Shown: positions 53,901 to 62,388 of the stretch, piece after piece
Layout of the letters: every line of letters starts with the position of its first letter
How positions within the stretch are numbered: position 1 is the stretch's first letter
Assembly (NCBI RefSeq): GCF_004348825.1
Contig: NZ_SMJU01000015.1
Coordinates: 22,948 to 86,947 of the forward strand
Source of the DNA: Arundinibacter roseus
GTDB taxonomy: Bacteria > Bacteroidota > Bacteroidia > Cytophagales > Spirosomataceae
Reading direction: 5' to 3'
Length of the DNA stretch: 64,000 bases
Notes under the pieces: generated by a model
The model's database searches: none
What the model saw: only the letters and a program-made list of their open reading frames with translations
What the model was told of the DNA's origin: nothing
Program-made: the position numbers and the translations under genes

Positions 53901-56840
53901 CAGTGTATCCGAGCAGCCGTTGAGCGTAGCTACGATTTTGACAGTTTCACCGGCAGGCACTCCCGTTACGCTGTTTCCGGTGATGGTTCCTTTGTCAGCG
54001 GTAATGATTGCATTTGTGGTTGCATTAAAATTGACGGTAAAAGTTGTCAGATCACTGCTACATACCGGATCGCCCGAAATCGAAATTTCCGGTTTTTCAT
54101 TAACCGTCACCGTTATTTCCGCAGGCTGACTGACGCAATCCGAGGCTTGGTCGGTACAGGTAGCGTAGTAGATTTTGGTAGCCGTCGGGCTGACGGTCAG
54201 GCTGGCGAGGGGTTGGTTCAATGCCTGATCGGCGAAGAAGGTGACAGTTCCTGTGCATCCGCTTGCTGATAGCGTCGTGCTTTCTCCCACACAAATAGCC
54301 GTCGGTGCAGCGGCAAGTGTGGGAGGCGTAATGGTGGGGCAATCACAGTCTTTGGTGATTGTCAGTGTATCCGAGCAGCCGTTGAGCGTAGCTATGATTT
54401 TGACGGTTTCACCGGCAGGCACTCCCGTTACGCTGTTTCCGCTGATGGTTCCTTTGTCAGCGGTAATGATTGCATTTGTGGTTGCGGCAAAATTGACGGT
54501 AAAAGTTGTCAGATCACTGCTACATACCGGATCGCCCGAAATCGAAATTTCCGGTTTAGGATTAACTGTCACTGTTGCCGTTGCTGTGCCTTCGCAATCG
54601 CCAATGGTACAAGTTACGGTGTACGTGGTAGTCGTTATCGGCGATACATTTATGCTTGCCGAGGTAGCAGAATTGCTCCATAACAGACTACCTGCACAGG
54701 CCGCTGCGGTAAGTGTAGTAGTTTCTCCTTCACATATTGTTGGACTGTTTACCGTCGGTTTAGGAGCCGGAGAAATGGAAATAGTCTTGGTTGTATTGGC
54801 CGAGCAACCCGTTTGCGGGTCTGTATATGAATATCCAAACGTAAGCGAGGTAAGGGTAGAGCCTGCATTTATGGTAACCACATGTCCGTTGATCGTAACT
54901 GCACCCTGAGGTAATCCATTGGGCAGGTTGAACGTGCCACCCACCGGAGAGGCCGTAAAGTTTACGGGCAGTTCACTGGCACAAACGGTTTCAGGCCCGG
55001 CAATTGTTACTACTGGACGAGGATTGATCGTAACCAACCCGCTGTCTTTTCTGGTGCAGGCTCCGTTGGTTTGGGTATAATAAATGTACACTGTGGCAGG
55101 GGCCGTGGTCCCCGACTGAATAAGTGCCTGTGCGGCACTGATCGTAGCACCGGTGCCCGTATCCGTTACCCCAAACCCACTCCATGTACCGGTAGTTCCT
55201 TCGGGATCGGTGTAGGTAGAACTTTGGTTCTCACAAAGTATGGCCGGCGACAGATTGATTTTGGTGCCGCCATTGTTAATTGTAACAGACTTGGAAGCTG
55301 AGCCACCGCATCCATTTGTTCCGGTTACTGCATAGGAAAATGTAAGTGATGCAAGGCTTGTAGCGGGATTGATGGTCAACCCATTGGCATTCACCGTAAT
55401 TGCGCCTTCGGGTATTCCTCCGGGAAGATTAAAACTTCCACCCGCCGGACTGCCTGTATAGGTAACGGGCAGCTCTGTGCCGCAGACAGTTTCGGGACCG
55501 CTGATGCTGACGGTGACAGCCGGATTGACCGTGGCCGTTACGGTCAGAGGCAAACTTTTGCAAGTTGCATCATCATTTTTAACACAAGACAGGAAATAGT
55601 TGGTGGTGGAGGAAAGAGAAGGGGTTGTAAAAGAATTGCCCGACCCTACCTGATTGCTAAGGTTGGCAGCGTCAAACCACTTGGCCGTAAATCCGTTTGT
55701 ACAGCCACTCGCCGCAAACGTAACCGTACCCGGCCCGCAGCGGGTTATACCGTCGGCGAACGGAGTTGGCGCATTACAAACAGGTGTTCCGCATGTTACA
55801 TTTCCTTCAAACGGATAGTTGTGCATTTCCCCGTCGTCTACGAGTAAAGTTTGTCCGATGAGCTGCCCCTGAACGTTAGAATTGTTGACCGTTTTGGTAA
55901 TCGTCGCATAGGGCGCCAGCACACTGCCTTCGATAGTAGCGTTGCCCTCAATGTTCAGCGTAGTTGCATTTGGGAAGTTCCAGATAATGTACCGCATGCT
56001 TCCGTTTACGTTCTGATTGGTGACGTTCCAGGAAAAAGTAGCACCGGTACTTACGTTGATTACGAGCGGTTGACTTGCCGTGGGTGTAAACGAAAACGTA
56101 ATGTTATTGACGGCATTCAGATCGGCGCCTGTAATGTTAAGCACACGGGTGGTATTGGCGGGCAAGCCGTCCAACGGATCGCGCAGGTAAAGATTTTGTC
56201 CCGAAAAATTGGTTACAACATCCCCGTTGGCATTTGTTGTGCGAACATTCCCAACGCAGTTGGTCAGCGTTTGGGAGTTCGCTTTTAGGGTTGTAAAAGC
56301 CGTAGCAAAATCAATGACGTTGGGCTGACAAATTGGATTTGAGGCCGTGTCCGCCAAAGACGAATAGAATGTATTGACGTTTCCATTCAGCTCAATAAAA
56401 GAAGACGGATTGGCGTAGCCGTCCGTACTCTTGGTTATTTTTATTGGAGAAGTAGCATTGTTCTGATCCCGAAACCATACTTTCAGGGCATTCAGATCGC
56501 CTCCTCCGGCACAATTCCCAATTTTTATAAATCCATTGTTGAGCACTCGTAGCGTACCGTTTTGGAGTTTTACGCCACCACCTACCACTAAACCGATTTT
56601 TACGGTAGGAAAGGCCGGTTGGGTAAAGTCACCGGAAGAAATGAACGCTACCTGATAGTTGCCGCCTACGGTAAGATTGCCGCCGATTGCCACGGCACCT
56701 TCACTTTCATTGGAAATCAGGGTTGCATTTCCTTGCGTAAAAACGTTGAATTTCCCGGCGGGAGCCAAAGGATTTTGTGCGAGAAGTGGTAAATTAAGGA
56801 GTAAAAAAAACGTCAGCAACGGCACATACCGACACTCCAT
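50955..56840 (-). CDS. Giant exported adhesin-like protein
   Basis: A 1961-residue protein starting at the ATG at 56840 (MECRYVPLLTFFLLLNLPLLAQ, a signal peptide; the frame opens at 56885). Domains: choice-of-anchor A (about 15-355: GKFNVFTQGNATL, EGAVAIGGNLTVGG), a long series of immunoglobulin/PKD-like repeats with paired cysteines (CxGESTTLSASGC), an SdrD-B-type domain (GDFVWKDLNDNGQQDDDEPG), further Ig-like modules, a DUF11 repeat (DLALDKSIDKKLAMIGETINYTI), and a Cys-rich end CCPVEICVPFTLKRVKL. Two 154-residue modules are near identical. No canonical type A T9SS tail is visible. Probably a surface adhesin. Confidence 0.85.
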   Translation of the reverse strand: MECRYVPLLTFFLLLNLPLLAQNPLAPAGKFNVFTQGNATLISNESEGAVAIGGNLTVGGNYQVAFISSGDFTQPAFPTVKIGLVVGGGVKLQNGTLRVLNNGFIKIGNCAGGGDLNALKVWFRDQNNATSPIKITKSTDGYANPSSFIELNGNVNTFYSSLADTASNPICQPNVIDFATAFTTLKANSQTLTNCVGNVRTTNANGDVVTNFSGQNLYLRDPLDGLPANTTRVLNITGADLNAVNNITFSFTPTASQPLVINVSTGATFSWNVTNQNVNGSMRYIIWNFPNATTLNIEGNATIEGSVLAPYATITKTVNNSNVQGQLIGQTLLVDDGEMHNYPFEGNVTCGTPVCNAPTPFADGITRCGPGTVTFAASGCTNGFTAKWFDAANLSNQVGSGNSFTTPSLSSTTNYFLSCVKNDDATCKSLPLTVTATVNPAVTVSISGPETVCGTELPVTYTGSPAGGSFNLPGGIPEGAITVNANGLTINPATSLASLTFSYAVTGTNGCGGSASKSVTINNGGTKINLSPAILCENQSSTYTDPEGTTGTWSGFGVTDTGTGATISAAQALIQSGTTAPATVYIYYTQTNGACTRKDSGLVTINPRPVVTIAGPETVCASELPVNFTASPVGGTFNLPNGLPQGAVTINGHVVTINAGSTLTSLTFGYSYTDPQTGCSANTTKTISISPAPKPTVNSPTICEGETTTLTAAACAGSLLWSNSATSASINVSPITTTTYTVTCTIGDCEGTATATVTVNPKPEISISGDPVCSSDLTTFTVNFAATTNAIITADKGTISGNSVTGVPAGETVKIIATLNGCSDTLTITKDCDCPTITPPTLAAAPTAICVGESTTLSASGCTGTVTFFADQALNQPLASLTVSPTATKIYYATCTDQASDCVSQPAEITVTVNEKPEISISGDPVCSSDLTTFTVNFNATTNAIITADKGTITGNSVTGVPAGETVKIVATLNGCSDTLTITKDCDCPTTTPPTLAATPTAICVGESTTLSASGCTGTVTFFADQALNQPLASLTVSPTATKTYYATCTDQASDCVSQPAEITVTVNEKPEISISATTCSTDGLTFDIAFTATPNATVTANKGTLSGNTVIGIASGDTVKLIVSLNGCIDSTTATQNCLVPTGSLGDFVWKDLNDNGQQDDDEPGVEAIKIILWSAVNNLPAQKLDSTQTSTAGAYGFTNLPKGDYIVQIDLTTLPDSCEISDKKNIGNDATDSDFSTDGLSDVVSLDPALGGLNKDNPTIDAALLSPCIRPELGSITISAATCTNLNTNNDASFALSGLQNAARYTYATSPGELSNYAAATNLTGTNLAISGLPNPGAPAGQTYYIRLFASEDCFTDTLIQIPFRDCNIDCVKPEAGNDVFLCSPTSEVNLPDATPEQQWIAGAGNPGGSIDISSGLVTGLTNDGIYTYILLDAGLGSTCSDTVFVLKGSITLSNLATCEDTLTLPLFVNGTWAAAAGNTATVTPAGQISGMSIPGMYTFVLTNGDCQATLLVERQACDTPCPVFSLVGNASDTLCSGYYGEALSAKIGTNLPVKLVRFTSPQTSATVYSGGELIETLTPIDSLVSWPIGLPGSQFPANSGTTPVTYYMYLIADDTTALPTGCRPFAEKRYTVLPLPKFTMSTEPVCVDSTTYTVTLTIQTSGTFNVVLANGLSSIGNGPIPQGILQEANDITGNGGTVSFTLPLADSSAVILVTNVATGCASADALINPTIVTCDKRYDLALDKSIDKKLAMIGETINYTIRVWNEGEGNATGVEVTDLLNAGVQYMTHATAQGNYTAATGIWQVGNLAVGDTAILSIAVKVVAEGVWFNTAEISKMNEKDIDSTPDNGNESEDDIDRECFTVPILLCRGQSSTIELAVPMQYSNVVWFRKVQGGQPVQVAIGNTLSATETEPGSYEYTFTSSAGSCPAEGCCPIILAVQDCCPVEICVPFTLKRVKL
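53630..54553. repeat. 462-bp tandem duplication within the adhesin gene
   Basis: Two in-frame copies (about 53630-54091 and 54092-54553) encode the same 154-residue pair of modules, differing at only a handful of bases. The period is fixed by the TCACAGTCTTTGG element at 53881 and 54343. The near identity shows recent duplication or continued homogenisation. Confidence 0.88.
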
Positions 56841-57187
56841 TCGAAAAAGGGCGAAGCCGCCCATTCCAAAGTACAAAGGGTTCATACATTATTTTGTTAG
56901 TGTGTGTAATCGTTTTGTGGAAAACATAGACTAGTATGTGCTACACAAAAGCGCTATAAATGTACACTAAAAAGTAATATACAAAAAGAAATGAGGTTTA
57001 AATTAGTGCTGTGAATAAGATACTTATAGGTTCTATTGAATTTTGGCTATATTTAAATGTAGTTTTTTGGGTAGTCTGACAAAGTTTTTTTTACTCAAAA
57101 AGGCTAAGTCGTTAGATTGAATATAAACCATTTAAGTAACTAGTTTGTATAATTAATTTGTAAGGTGCGATTTGTTATTCCTTCTAT
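56841..57187. other. 347-base AT-rich gap
   Basis: It lies between the start of the adhesin gene and the end of the HxlR gene and should hold the adhesin promoter. I found no full TAnnTTTG on the minus strand, no ORF worth calling and only a trivial CATA/TATG palindrome near 56925. Confidence 0.4.
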
Positions 57188-57646
57188 TTACTTTTTTGTA
57201 AACTTCTTACGACTTTCCACAATCTCGGGTAATGCATCATTGGCCCAATCAGCCAATAAGAGGGCCTGCTGAAGTAGCCCTTTTCCCAAATCAGTGAGTG
57301 TGTACTCTACCCGTGGCGGAACTTCGGGGAAAAGTGTTCGGGTTACAAATCCATCCGTTTCCAGATTCCGCAAGGTAACGGTGAGCATGCGCTGAGAAAC
57401 ATCCCCAATTTCTTTTTTTAACTCATTGAAGCGTAATGTTCCGCGAGAACCCAACGCCAAAATGGAAAGCAGACTCCATTTGTCGCTGATTCTATGAATA
57501 ACGTCCCGAACCGGACACGCCAACTCCTGATTGCGGGCGCGCGCAAAAATTAAATGTAAATTTTTTTCGGGGTTAAGTTTTTTATCCTCTGTATTAGTTA
57601 CTTCCATGGTACCAGGTATGAGTGCTGTGCCCTCTTTTAAATCCAT
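57188..57646 (-). CDS. HxlR-family transcriptional regulator
   Basis: A 152-residue winged-helix regulator: CPVRDVIHRISDKWSLLSILAL (the conserved N-terminal Cys followed by DKWS), FNELKKEIGDVSQRMLTVTLRNLETDGFV as the DNA-binding part, and RVEYTLTDLGKGL as the wing. HxlR proteins often respond to quinones, aldehydes or redox stress and control a divergent oxidoreductase. That gene is present 57 bases away with a palindromic region between. Confidence 0.92.
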   Translation of the reverse strand: MDLKEGTALIPGTMEVTNTEDKKLNPEKNLHLIFARARNQELACPVRDVIHRISDKWSLLSILALGSRGTLRFNELKKEIGDVSQRMLTVTLRNLETDGFVTRTLFPEVPPRVEYTLTDLGKGLLQQALLLADWANDALPEIVESRKKFTKK

Positions 57647-57685
57647 TAGTTACTATTTAGTTTTGAGTTACTAAAAATAACTAAT
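57645..57685. promoter_or_regulatory. Probable HxlR operator region
   Basis: ATTAGTTA (57645-57652) mirrors TAACTAAT (57678-57685), and inside it AGTTA-CTAAAAA-TAACT (57666-57682) is a tighter palindrome. AGTTACT occurs twice. It covers the start codon of the HxlR gene, which fits autorepression together with control of the NmrA-like gene. Confidence 0.6.
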
Positions 57686-57702
57686 AATTAAATTCAAACA
57701 AA

Positions 57703-58566
57703 ATGATGAGCAACAAAGTATTGATCACCGGTGCAACCGGAACTATTGGGAAAGAATTAATCCGGCAGTTGCAGGCAAACGACACAACGTTTGTAGCCGG
57801 TTCGCGTGAATTTTCAAAAGCAGCCCAAACCCTCGGAATAGGGCAGGAGCAATGGGTAAATCTGGATTTTGACCAACCGGAAACCTTTGAAACGCCTACA
57901 TCCGAAGTGGATGCTGTATTTGTTTTAGGGCCTCCGTTGAGGTTTCATATGGAAGAAACGATGATTCCTTTTCTGGATTTTTTGTGGGAAAAAGGCATTA
58001 AGCGTGTTGTCTATCTTTCGGCGCTTGGCAATGAGAGTTTAGGCGGAGGATTGGCGTTTCATGGGATCGTGGAAGAGTATATTCAGCGAAAAGGATTTGA
58101 TTTTACAATTCTGCAACCATCCTTTTTTGCTCAAAATTTCAAAAACTTTGAATACGAAAACGTAACCCAACGAGGGATTATTTATGTAGTAGCCGGAGAC
58201 GGGAAAGTTGGGTTTGTGGATGTACGCGATATTGCCAAAGTTGCGGCACAAGTCCTGAATGAGGATGGACATTCTGGGAAAATCTACCGCCTTACCGGTT
58301 CGGATTTACTTGACTATCAGGAAGCAGCCCAAATTCTGACGGAAGTTTTGGGGAAACAAATTACTTACCTGAATCCGTCGGAAGAAGAGTTTCGGGCAAC
58401 GTTGTCCGCCGCTGGCGCACCGCCTTTTATTGCTGACTACATGTTGCCGGTCTATGGCATGATCAAAACCGGAACGGTGAGTTTTTTGACCAATGATATT
58501 GAGCAGGTTACGGGAGAAAAGCCTACTTCGCTGCGTGAGGTACTGATCCGTGATTTTTCGGTGTAA
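57703..58566 (+). CDS. NmrA-like NAD(P)-binding reductase
   Basis: A 287-residue short-chain-type protein with N-terminal ITGATGTIGKELIRQL (GxxGxxG), VDAVFVLGPPLRFHMEE, and YLSALGNES, close to quinone-reductase-type NmrA proteins such as QorB. There is no YxxxK catalytic pair in the usual place, so it may sense or reduce quinones or nucleotides without classical SDR chemistry. Start at 57703 or the adjacent ATG at 57706. Divergent from and probably controlled by the HxlR protein. Confidence 0.82.
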   Translation: MMSNKVLITGATGTIGKELIRQLQANDTTFVAGSREFSKAAQTLGIGQEQWVNLDFDQPETFETPTSEVDAVFVLGPPLRFHMEETMIPFLDFLWEKGIKRVVYLSALGNESLGGGLAFHGIVEEYIQRKGFDFTILQPSFFAQNFKNFEYENVTQRGIIYVVAGDGKVGFVDVRDIAKVAAQVLNEDGHSGKIYRLTGSDLLDYQEAAQILTEVLGKQITYLNPSEEEFRATLSAAGAPPFIADYMLPVYGMIKTGTVSFLTNDIEQVTGEKPTSLREVLIRDFSV

Positions 58567-58570
58567 AGAT

Positions 58571-58613
58571 AAAAAAACGGGTCTCTCCAAAAACAGTTTT
58601 TTGGAGAGACCCG
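58571..58613 (-). terminator. Terminator of the TIM-barrel gene
   Basis: CGGGTCTCTCCAAAAA and TTTTTGGAGAGACCCG arms with a 4-base loop. The T-run lies on the minus strand, so it ends the sugar-isomerase transcript and also lies 10 bases past the NmrA-like stop. Confidence 0.85.
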
Positions 58614-58627
58614 ATCAATGAACAATA

Positions 58628-59680
58628 TTACAAGCCCAACACCTTGCGGTTGAACGCCTCATCGGCGCCTGTTCCTGCGAAATCATCAAATGCTTTCTCG
58701 GTTACTTCAATAATATGATTGGCGATAAATGGCGCTCCCTCGGCCGCTCCCTGCGTAGGGGACTTAATGCAGCATTCCCATTCGAGAACAGCCCAGCTAT
58801 CGTAATTATATTGAGATAACTTGGAGAAAATTCCCGCAAAATCTACCTGCCCATCACCCAGCGAACGGAAACGTCCGGCGCGGTCAGCCCATCCGGCATA
58901 TCCGCTGTAAACGCCCTGCCGTCCATTTGGGTTAAACTCTGCATCTTTTACGTGAAACGCCTTGATTCTTTCGTGATACAGATCAATAAAATGCAGATAG
59001 TCAAGTTGTTGTAACACAAAATGGCTGGGGTCATAATTGATATTGGCTCGTTTGTGACCGCCTACATAATCCAGGAACATCTCAAACGTAGCACCATCAT
59101 ACAAATCTTCACCGGGGTGTAGCTCGTAGCAAACATCCACGCCCGCGTCTTCGTAGGCATCCAAGATAGGTAACCAACGGGTAGCCAATTCTTTGAAAGC
59201 GGTTTCAATCAGGCCGGCAGGGCGCTGCGGCCACGGATACAAAAAGGGCCACGCCAACGCTCCTGAAAACGTAACCGATGATTTCAACCCCATATTTTGA
59301 CTAGCCTGTGCGGCCCATTTGAGCTGTTGCACGGCCCATTCGGTACGGGCTTTTGGGTCGTTGCGAACCTCGGGAGCTGCAAACCCGTCAAACATAGCGT
59401 CGTAGGTTGGATGTACCGCAATCAGCTGTCCCTGCAAGTGCGTAGAAAGTTCGGTTACTTCAACGCCAATATCCCGCAATTTTCCCTGATACTCATCACA
59501 ATACGTTTTTGACTCAGCCGCTTGTTTCAGGTCAATGCAGCGGGCATCCCAGGTCGGGATTTGTACGCCCTGATAACCCAGTTCGGCCATGTAGTGCGCA
59601 ATCGAATCCAGCGAATTGAACGGGGCTTCGTCGCCCATAAACTGCGCCAGAAATATAGCAGGTCCTTTTATAGTTTTCAT
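58628..59680 (-). CDS. Sugar phosphate isomerase/epimerase-type TIM barrel
   Basis: A 350-residue AP-endonuclease-2-fold protein. Metal-binding residues are visible in VCYELHPGEDLY (Glu/His), NINYDPSHF (Asp/His), KAFHVKDAEF (His) and AVLEWECC (Glu). The family includes xylose, inosose and 3-keto-sugar isomerases, epimerases and hydratases. It lies beside two Gfo/Idh dehydrogenases and an MFS transporter, so it probably acts on an oxidised sugar. No signal peptide, hence cytoplasmic. Confidence 0.87.
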   Translation of the reverse strand: MKTIKGPAIFLAQFMGDEAPFNSLDSIAHYMAELGYQGVQIPTWDARCIDLKQAAESKTYCDEYQGKLRDIGVEVTELSTHLQGQLIAVHPTYDAMFDGFAAPEVRNDPKARTEWAVQQLKWAAQASQNMGLKSSVTFSGALAWPFLYPWPQRPAGLIETAFKELATRWLPILDAYEDAGVDVCYELHPGEDLYDGATFEMFLDYVGGHKRANINYDPSHFVLQQLDYLHFIDLYHERIKAFHVKDAEFNPNGRQGVYSGYAGWADRAGRFRSLGDGQVDFAGIFSKLSQYNYDSWAVLEWECCIKSPTQGAAEGAPFIANHIIEVTEKAFDDFAGTGADEAFNRKVLGL

Positions 59681-59703
59681 AGTTATTGATTTGTTGTTAA
59701 GGG

Positions 59704-59747
59704 TAAAAAAAGCGACTAATCGCAGAAAAATCCTCTGCGATTAGTCA
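59704..59747 (-). terminator. Terminator of the Gfo/Idh gene at 59763
   Basis: GCGACTAATCGCAGA and TCTGCGATTAGTCAC form a 15-bp stem with one mismatch; the minus strand continues with a run of seven T. It separates this gene from the TIM-barrel gene, which therefore needs its own promoter. Confidence 0.85.
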
Positions 59748-59762
59748 CACAATGTGAATAAA

Positions 59763-60908
59763 TTATACTTCTACCCACGCCTGATTCCGGTGGCTTTCCA
59801 GGATTTTTTCGCAGATCAAAAGCTCGCGATAACCATCCTGAAACGTTGGGAACGTTGGGTTTTCGGGTTGTTTTCCGGCTTCAATGGCGGCGTATACTTC
59901 CTTAAACATCTGCTTGGAGGTATCGGGAAAGCCTTCGTTGTGGCCGCCGGGAAACGAAATGACCGATTGCGCTTCGGGGTGAACGAGCGAAGGATCACGC
60001 ATGAGCACTTCGTTGTAGCCGTCACGGTTGCCAATCCAAAGTTCGTTGGGCGTTTCGGAGCAGAAGCTGAACGTCTTTTTGGAGCCCGAGATTTCAAAAC
60101 TCATGCGGTTCTTTCGACCAGCCGATACCTGCGAAACCGTAATGACGCCCCGGTTGCCGTTGTCAAACCGCAGCAATACATTGGCATGATCTTCCGTCGT
60201 GATGGGTACGTCCGCATAATCTTCGGGTTTGAGCATCTTGCCCGAATACGTTTCCACGGGTTTGAGTGGCTTTTTCCGGGTTTTATGAATCGTATTGAAA
60301 TCGGCCATCACAGCTACTGTTTTCAACCCCGTAATGTATTCGAGAATATCCATCAGGTGTGAGCCAATATCGGCAATAGCGCGCGAGTCGCCCGATTTGT
60401 CGGGTTCGAGGCGCCAGTTGTAGTCGGTTTCGTAAAAAAGCCAATCCTGCAAATATGACCCAATGACCGAATACACATCGCCCAACTCGCCTTTTTCGCG
60501 CATCACTTTCATTTGGCGGGCCAACGGGTAGTAACGCAGGTTAAAATGCACGGCATTGACCAACCCGGTTTCGGCAGCCAATTGAACGAGTTCTTCGGCT
60601 TCGGCAAGGTCTTTGGCCAAAGGTTTTTCACAGACCACGTGCTTTCCGGCCAACAGTGCCGCTTTGGATTGAGAATAATGTAAAAAATTGGGCGTACAAA
60701 TATGTACACACTGAATATCCTCCTGCTTCAACAGCTCATCGAACGTATACGAACGCTCAATTCCCAGCGCTTTTGCCTTTTCAGCAGCCAACTCGGCTGT
60801 AACTTCGCATAAGGCAGCAACTTCAACGTTGGGCAATCGGCGCAGGGCCTCAATGTGAGCGGGGCCAATAAATCCGGTTCCTACAACTCCTACTTTAATT
60901 TTGGTCAT
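59763..60908 (-). CDS. Gfo/Idh/MocA-family dehydrogenase (sugar group, A)
   Basis: A 381-residue cytoplasmic dehydrogenase: GVVGTGFIGPAHIEALRR binds NAD(P), VVCEKPLAKDLAEAEEL holds the catalytic Lys, and DSRAIADIGSHLMDILEYITG has the active-site Asp/His. A C-terminal SFPGGHNEGFPDTSKQMF segment is typical of Bacteroidota sugar dehydrogenases. It probably oxidises a hexose, inositol or its derivative. Not orthologous to the gene at 14759. Confidence 0.87.
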   Translation of the reverse strand: MTKIKVGVVGTGFIGPAHIEALRRLPNVEVAALCEVTAELAAEKAKALGIERSYTFDELLKQEDIQCVHICTPNFLHYSQSKAALLAGKHVVCEKPLAKDLAEAEELVQLAAETGLVNAVHFNLRYYPLARQMKVMREKGELGDVYSVIGSYLQDWLFYETDYNWRLEPDKSGDSRAIADIGSHLMDILEYITGLKTVAVMADFNTIHKTRKKPLKPVETYSGKMLKPEDYADVPITTEDHANVLLRFDNGNRGVITVSQVSAGRKNRMSFEISGSKKTFSFCSETPNELWIGNRDGYNEVLMRDPSLVHPEAQSVISFPGGHNEGFPDTSKQMFKEVYAAIEAGKQPENPTFPTFQDGYRELLICEKILESHRNQAWVEV

Positions 60909-61011
60909 TTGGTATGTTATTGGTTAAAGGAAAAAAGTATGCGAGCGATTCAATTATTTATATCTAAACTACTGGTATTGAGGATGATTTTTGAACAGAT
61001 TTTTTAAAATC

Positions 61012-62166
61012 TCAATCCAGAAATTTCGTCCACTTCGTTTCTGTTTTGTCAGAAGTAAGCACAGTATCAATAAACTTCATACCCCGAATGCCATCGTAAA
61101 CCGTTGGGAAATCATAGAGTGGATCCTGTTTTTTTCCTTCCCAGCGAGCCCGCAACGCAAAAGCAAAATTGCGATACAAATTGGCAAATGCTTCCAGGTA
61201 GCCTTCCGGGTGGCCCGCCGGTGTGCGCGTATGCACCTGTGCGGCTTCCGACAAATTCCCCTTGCCCGTGCGCAGAATCCGAACGCCTTCCTGCGTTTTG
61301 TGAATTAGCGTATTGGGTTCCATTTGATTCCATTCCAGGCCGCCGTACTCCCCATATACGCGGATGTTCAGGTCGTTTTCTTCGCCGTTGCAAATTTGAC
61401 TATTCTGCAAAATGCCCTTGGCACCGTTGTCAAACCGTAGCAGCACGTTGGCGTCGTCATCGAGTTGTCGGCCTTCTACAAAAATGGTCAGGTCGGCACA
61501 GACTTCTGTAATGCGGAGTCCGGTAATATATTCAGCCAGGTTTTCGGCATGCGTGCCAATGTCGCCAAGACCACCCGCTGCACCCGAACGAGCCGGGTCG
61601 GTGCGCCACGAGGCTTGTTTTTGGCCGGTAGCTTCCACGAGCGTCGAGAGCCAGCCCTGCGGATATTCCACAACTACCTTACGTATAGTGCCCAACGCCC
61701 CTGATTTGATCAGATGTTTCGCTTCCTTTACCATGGGGTAGCCGGTATAATTATGCGTCAGGCAAAAAATTAGTCCACTTTCTTCTACCACTTTCACGAG
61801 GGCTTCGGCGTCAGCCGTGTCGTGGGTCAGGGGTTTATCACATACGACGTGAAAGCCGTTTTCGAGCGCCAGTTTGGCCGGAGGGAAATGCACGTGATTG
61901 GGCGTTACGATCGAAACGAAATCCATGCGCTCGCCTTCGGGCAATTGTTTTTCTTTCAGGATCATTTCTTCAAAACTGCCGTACACGCGCTCAGCGGGCA
62001 GGTAAAGAGCTTCACCGGTAGCTTTTGATTTTTCGGGACTAGAACTGAAAGCACCACAAACGAGCTCAATTTCGCCATCCATGGCAGCCGCTATGCGGTG
62101 TACACCGCCGATAAAGGCGTCCATACTTCCCCCCACCATTCCCATGCGTATTTTTCTAGACATCAC
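61012..62166 (-). CDS. Gfo/Idh/MocA-family dehydrogenase (sugar group, B)
   Basis: A 384-residue paralogue with GMVGGSMDAFIGGVHRIAAA as variant Rossmann motif, VVCDKPLTHDTADAEALV, and GGLGDIGTHAENLAEYITGL. The opening and the AFIGGVHR motif mark a separate subfamily from the gene at 59763, so the two probably catalyse different steps. Two start codons are adjacent (62166 and 62163). It lies divergent from the MFS transporter, with 222 bases between. Confidence 0.87.
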   Translation of the reverse strand: MMSRKIRMGMVGGSMDAFIGGVHRIAAAMDGEIELVCGAFSSSPEKSKATGEALYLPAERVYGSFEEMILKEKQLPEGERMDFVSIVTPNHVHFPPAKLALENGFHVVCDKPLTHDTADAEALVKVVEESGLIFCLTHNYTGYPMVKEAKHLIKSGALGTIRKVVVEYPQGWLSTLVEATGQKQASWRTDPARSGAAGGLGDIGTHAENLAEYITGLRITEVCADLTIFVEGRQLDDDANVLLRFDNGAKGILQNSQICNGEENDLNIRVYGEYGGLEWNQMEPNTLIHKTQEGVRILRTGKGNLSEAAQVHTRTPAGHPEGYLEAFANLYRNFAFALRARWEGKKQDPLYDFPTVYDGIRGMKFIDTVLTSDKTETKWTKFLD

Positions 62167-62237
62167 TAGTTAGGTTAAAGGTTTATGTTGATAAAATTTG
62201 TCAAAAAAGGAGTAGCATCACCTACTCTTACTTCTTA

Positions 62238-62245
62238 CAAAGGTA
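62238..62245 (-). promoter_or_regulatory. -7 box for the Gfo/Idh gene at 61012
   Basis: CAAAGGTA reads TACCTTTG on the minus strand (TAnnTTTG), 71 bases before the ATG. Confidence 0.4.
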
Positions 62246-62388
62246 ACAACTTCAAAAAAATCGGAGAATAGACCGTACAGATATTAGTAGAAATGATGCC
62301 TATTTCTTTTTTTTACGAAGTTTTTGGACAAAACTTACAGAATCATTTCAATCAACCTATCCTTTTTCACTAAACCCTTTATTGTATT

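Noticed and set aside
53332..54909. Several plus-strand ORFs opposite the adhesin
   Set aside because: They mirror the repeated modules of the adhesin and recur with the same 462-base period. They are shadows of a real coding strand.
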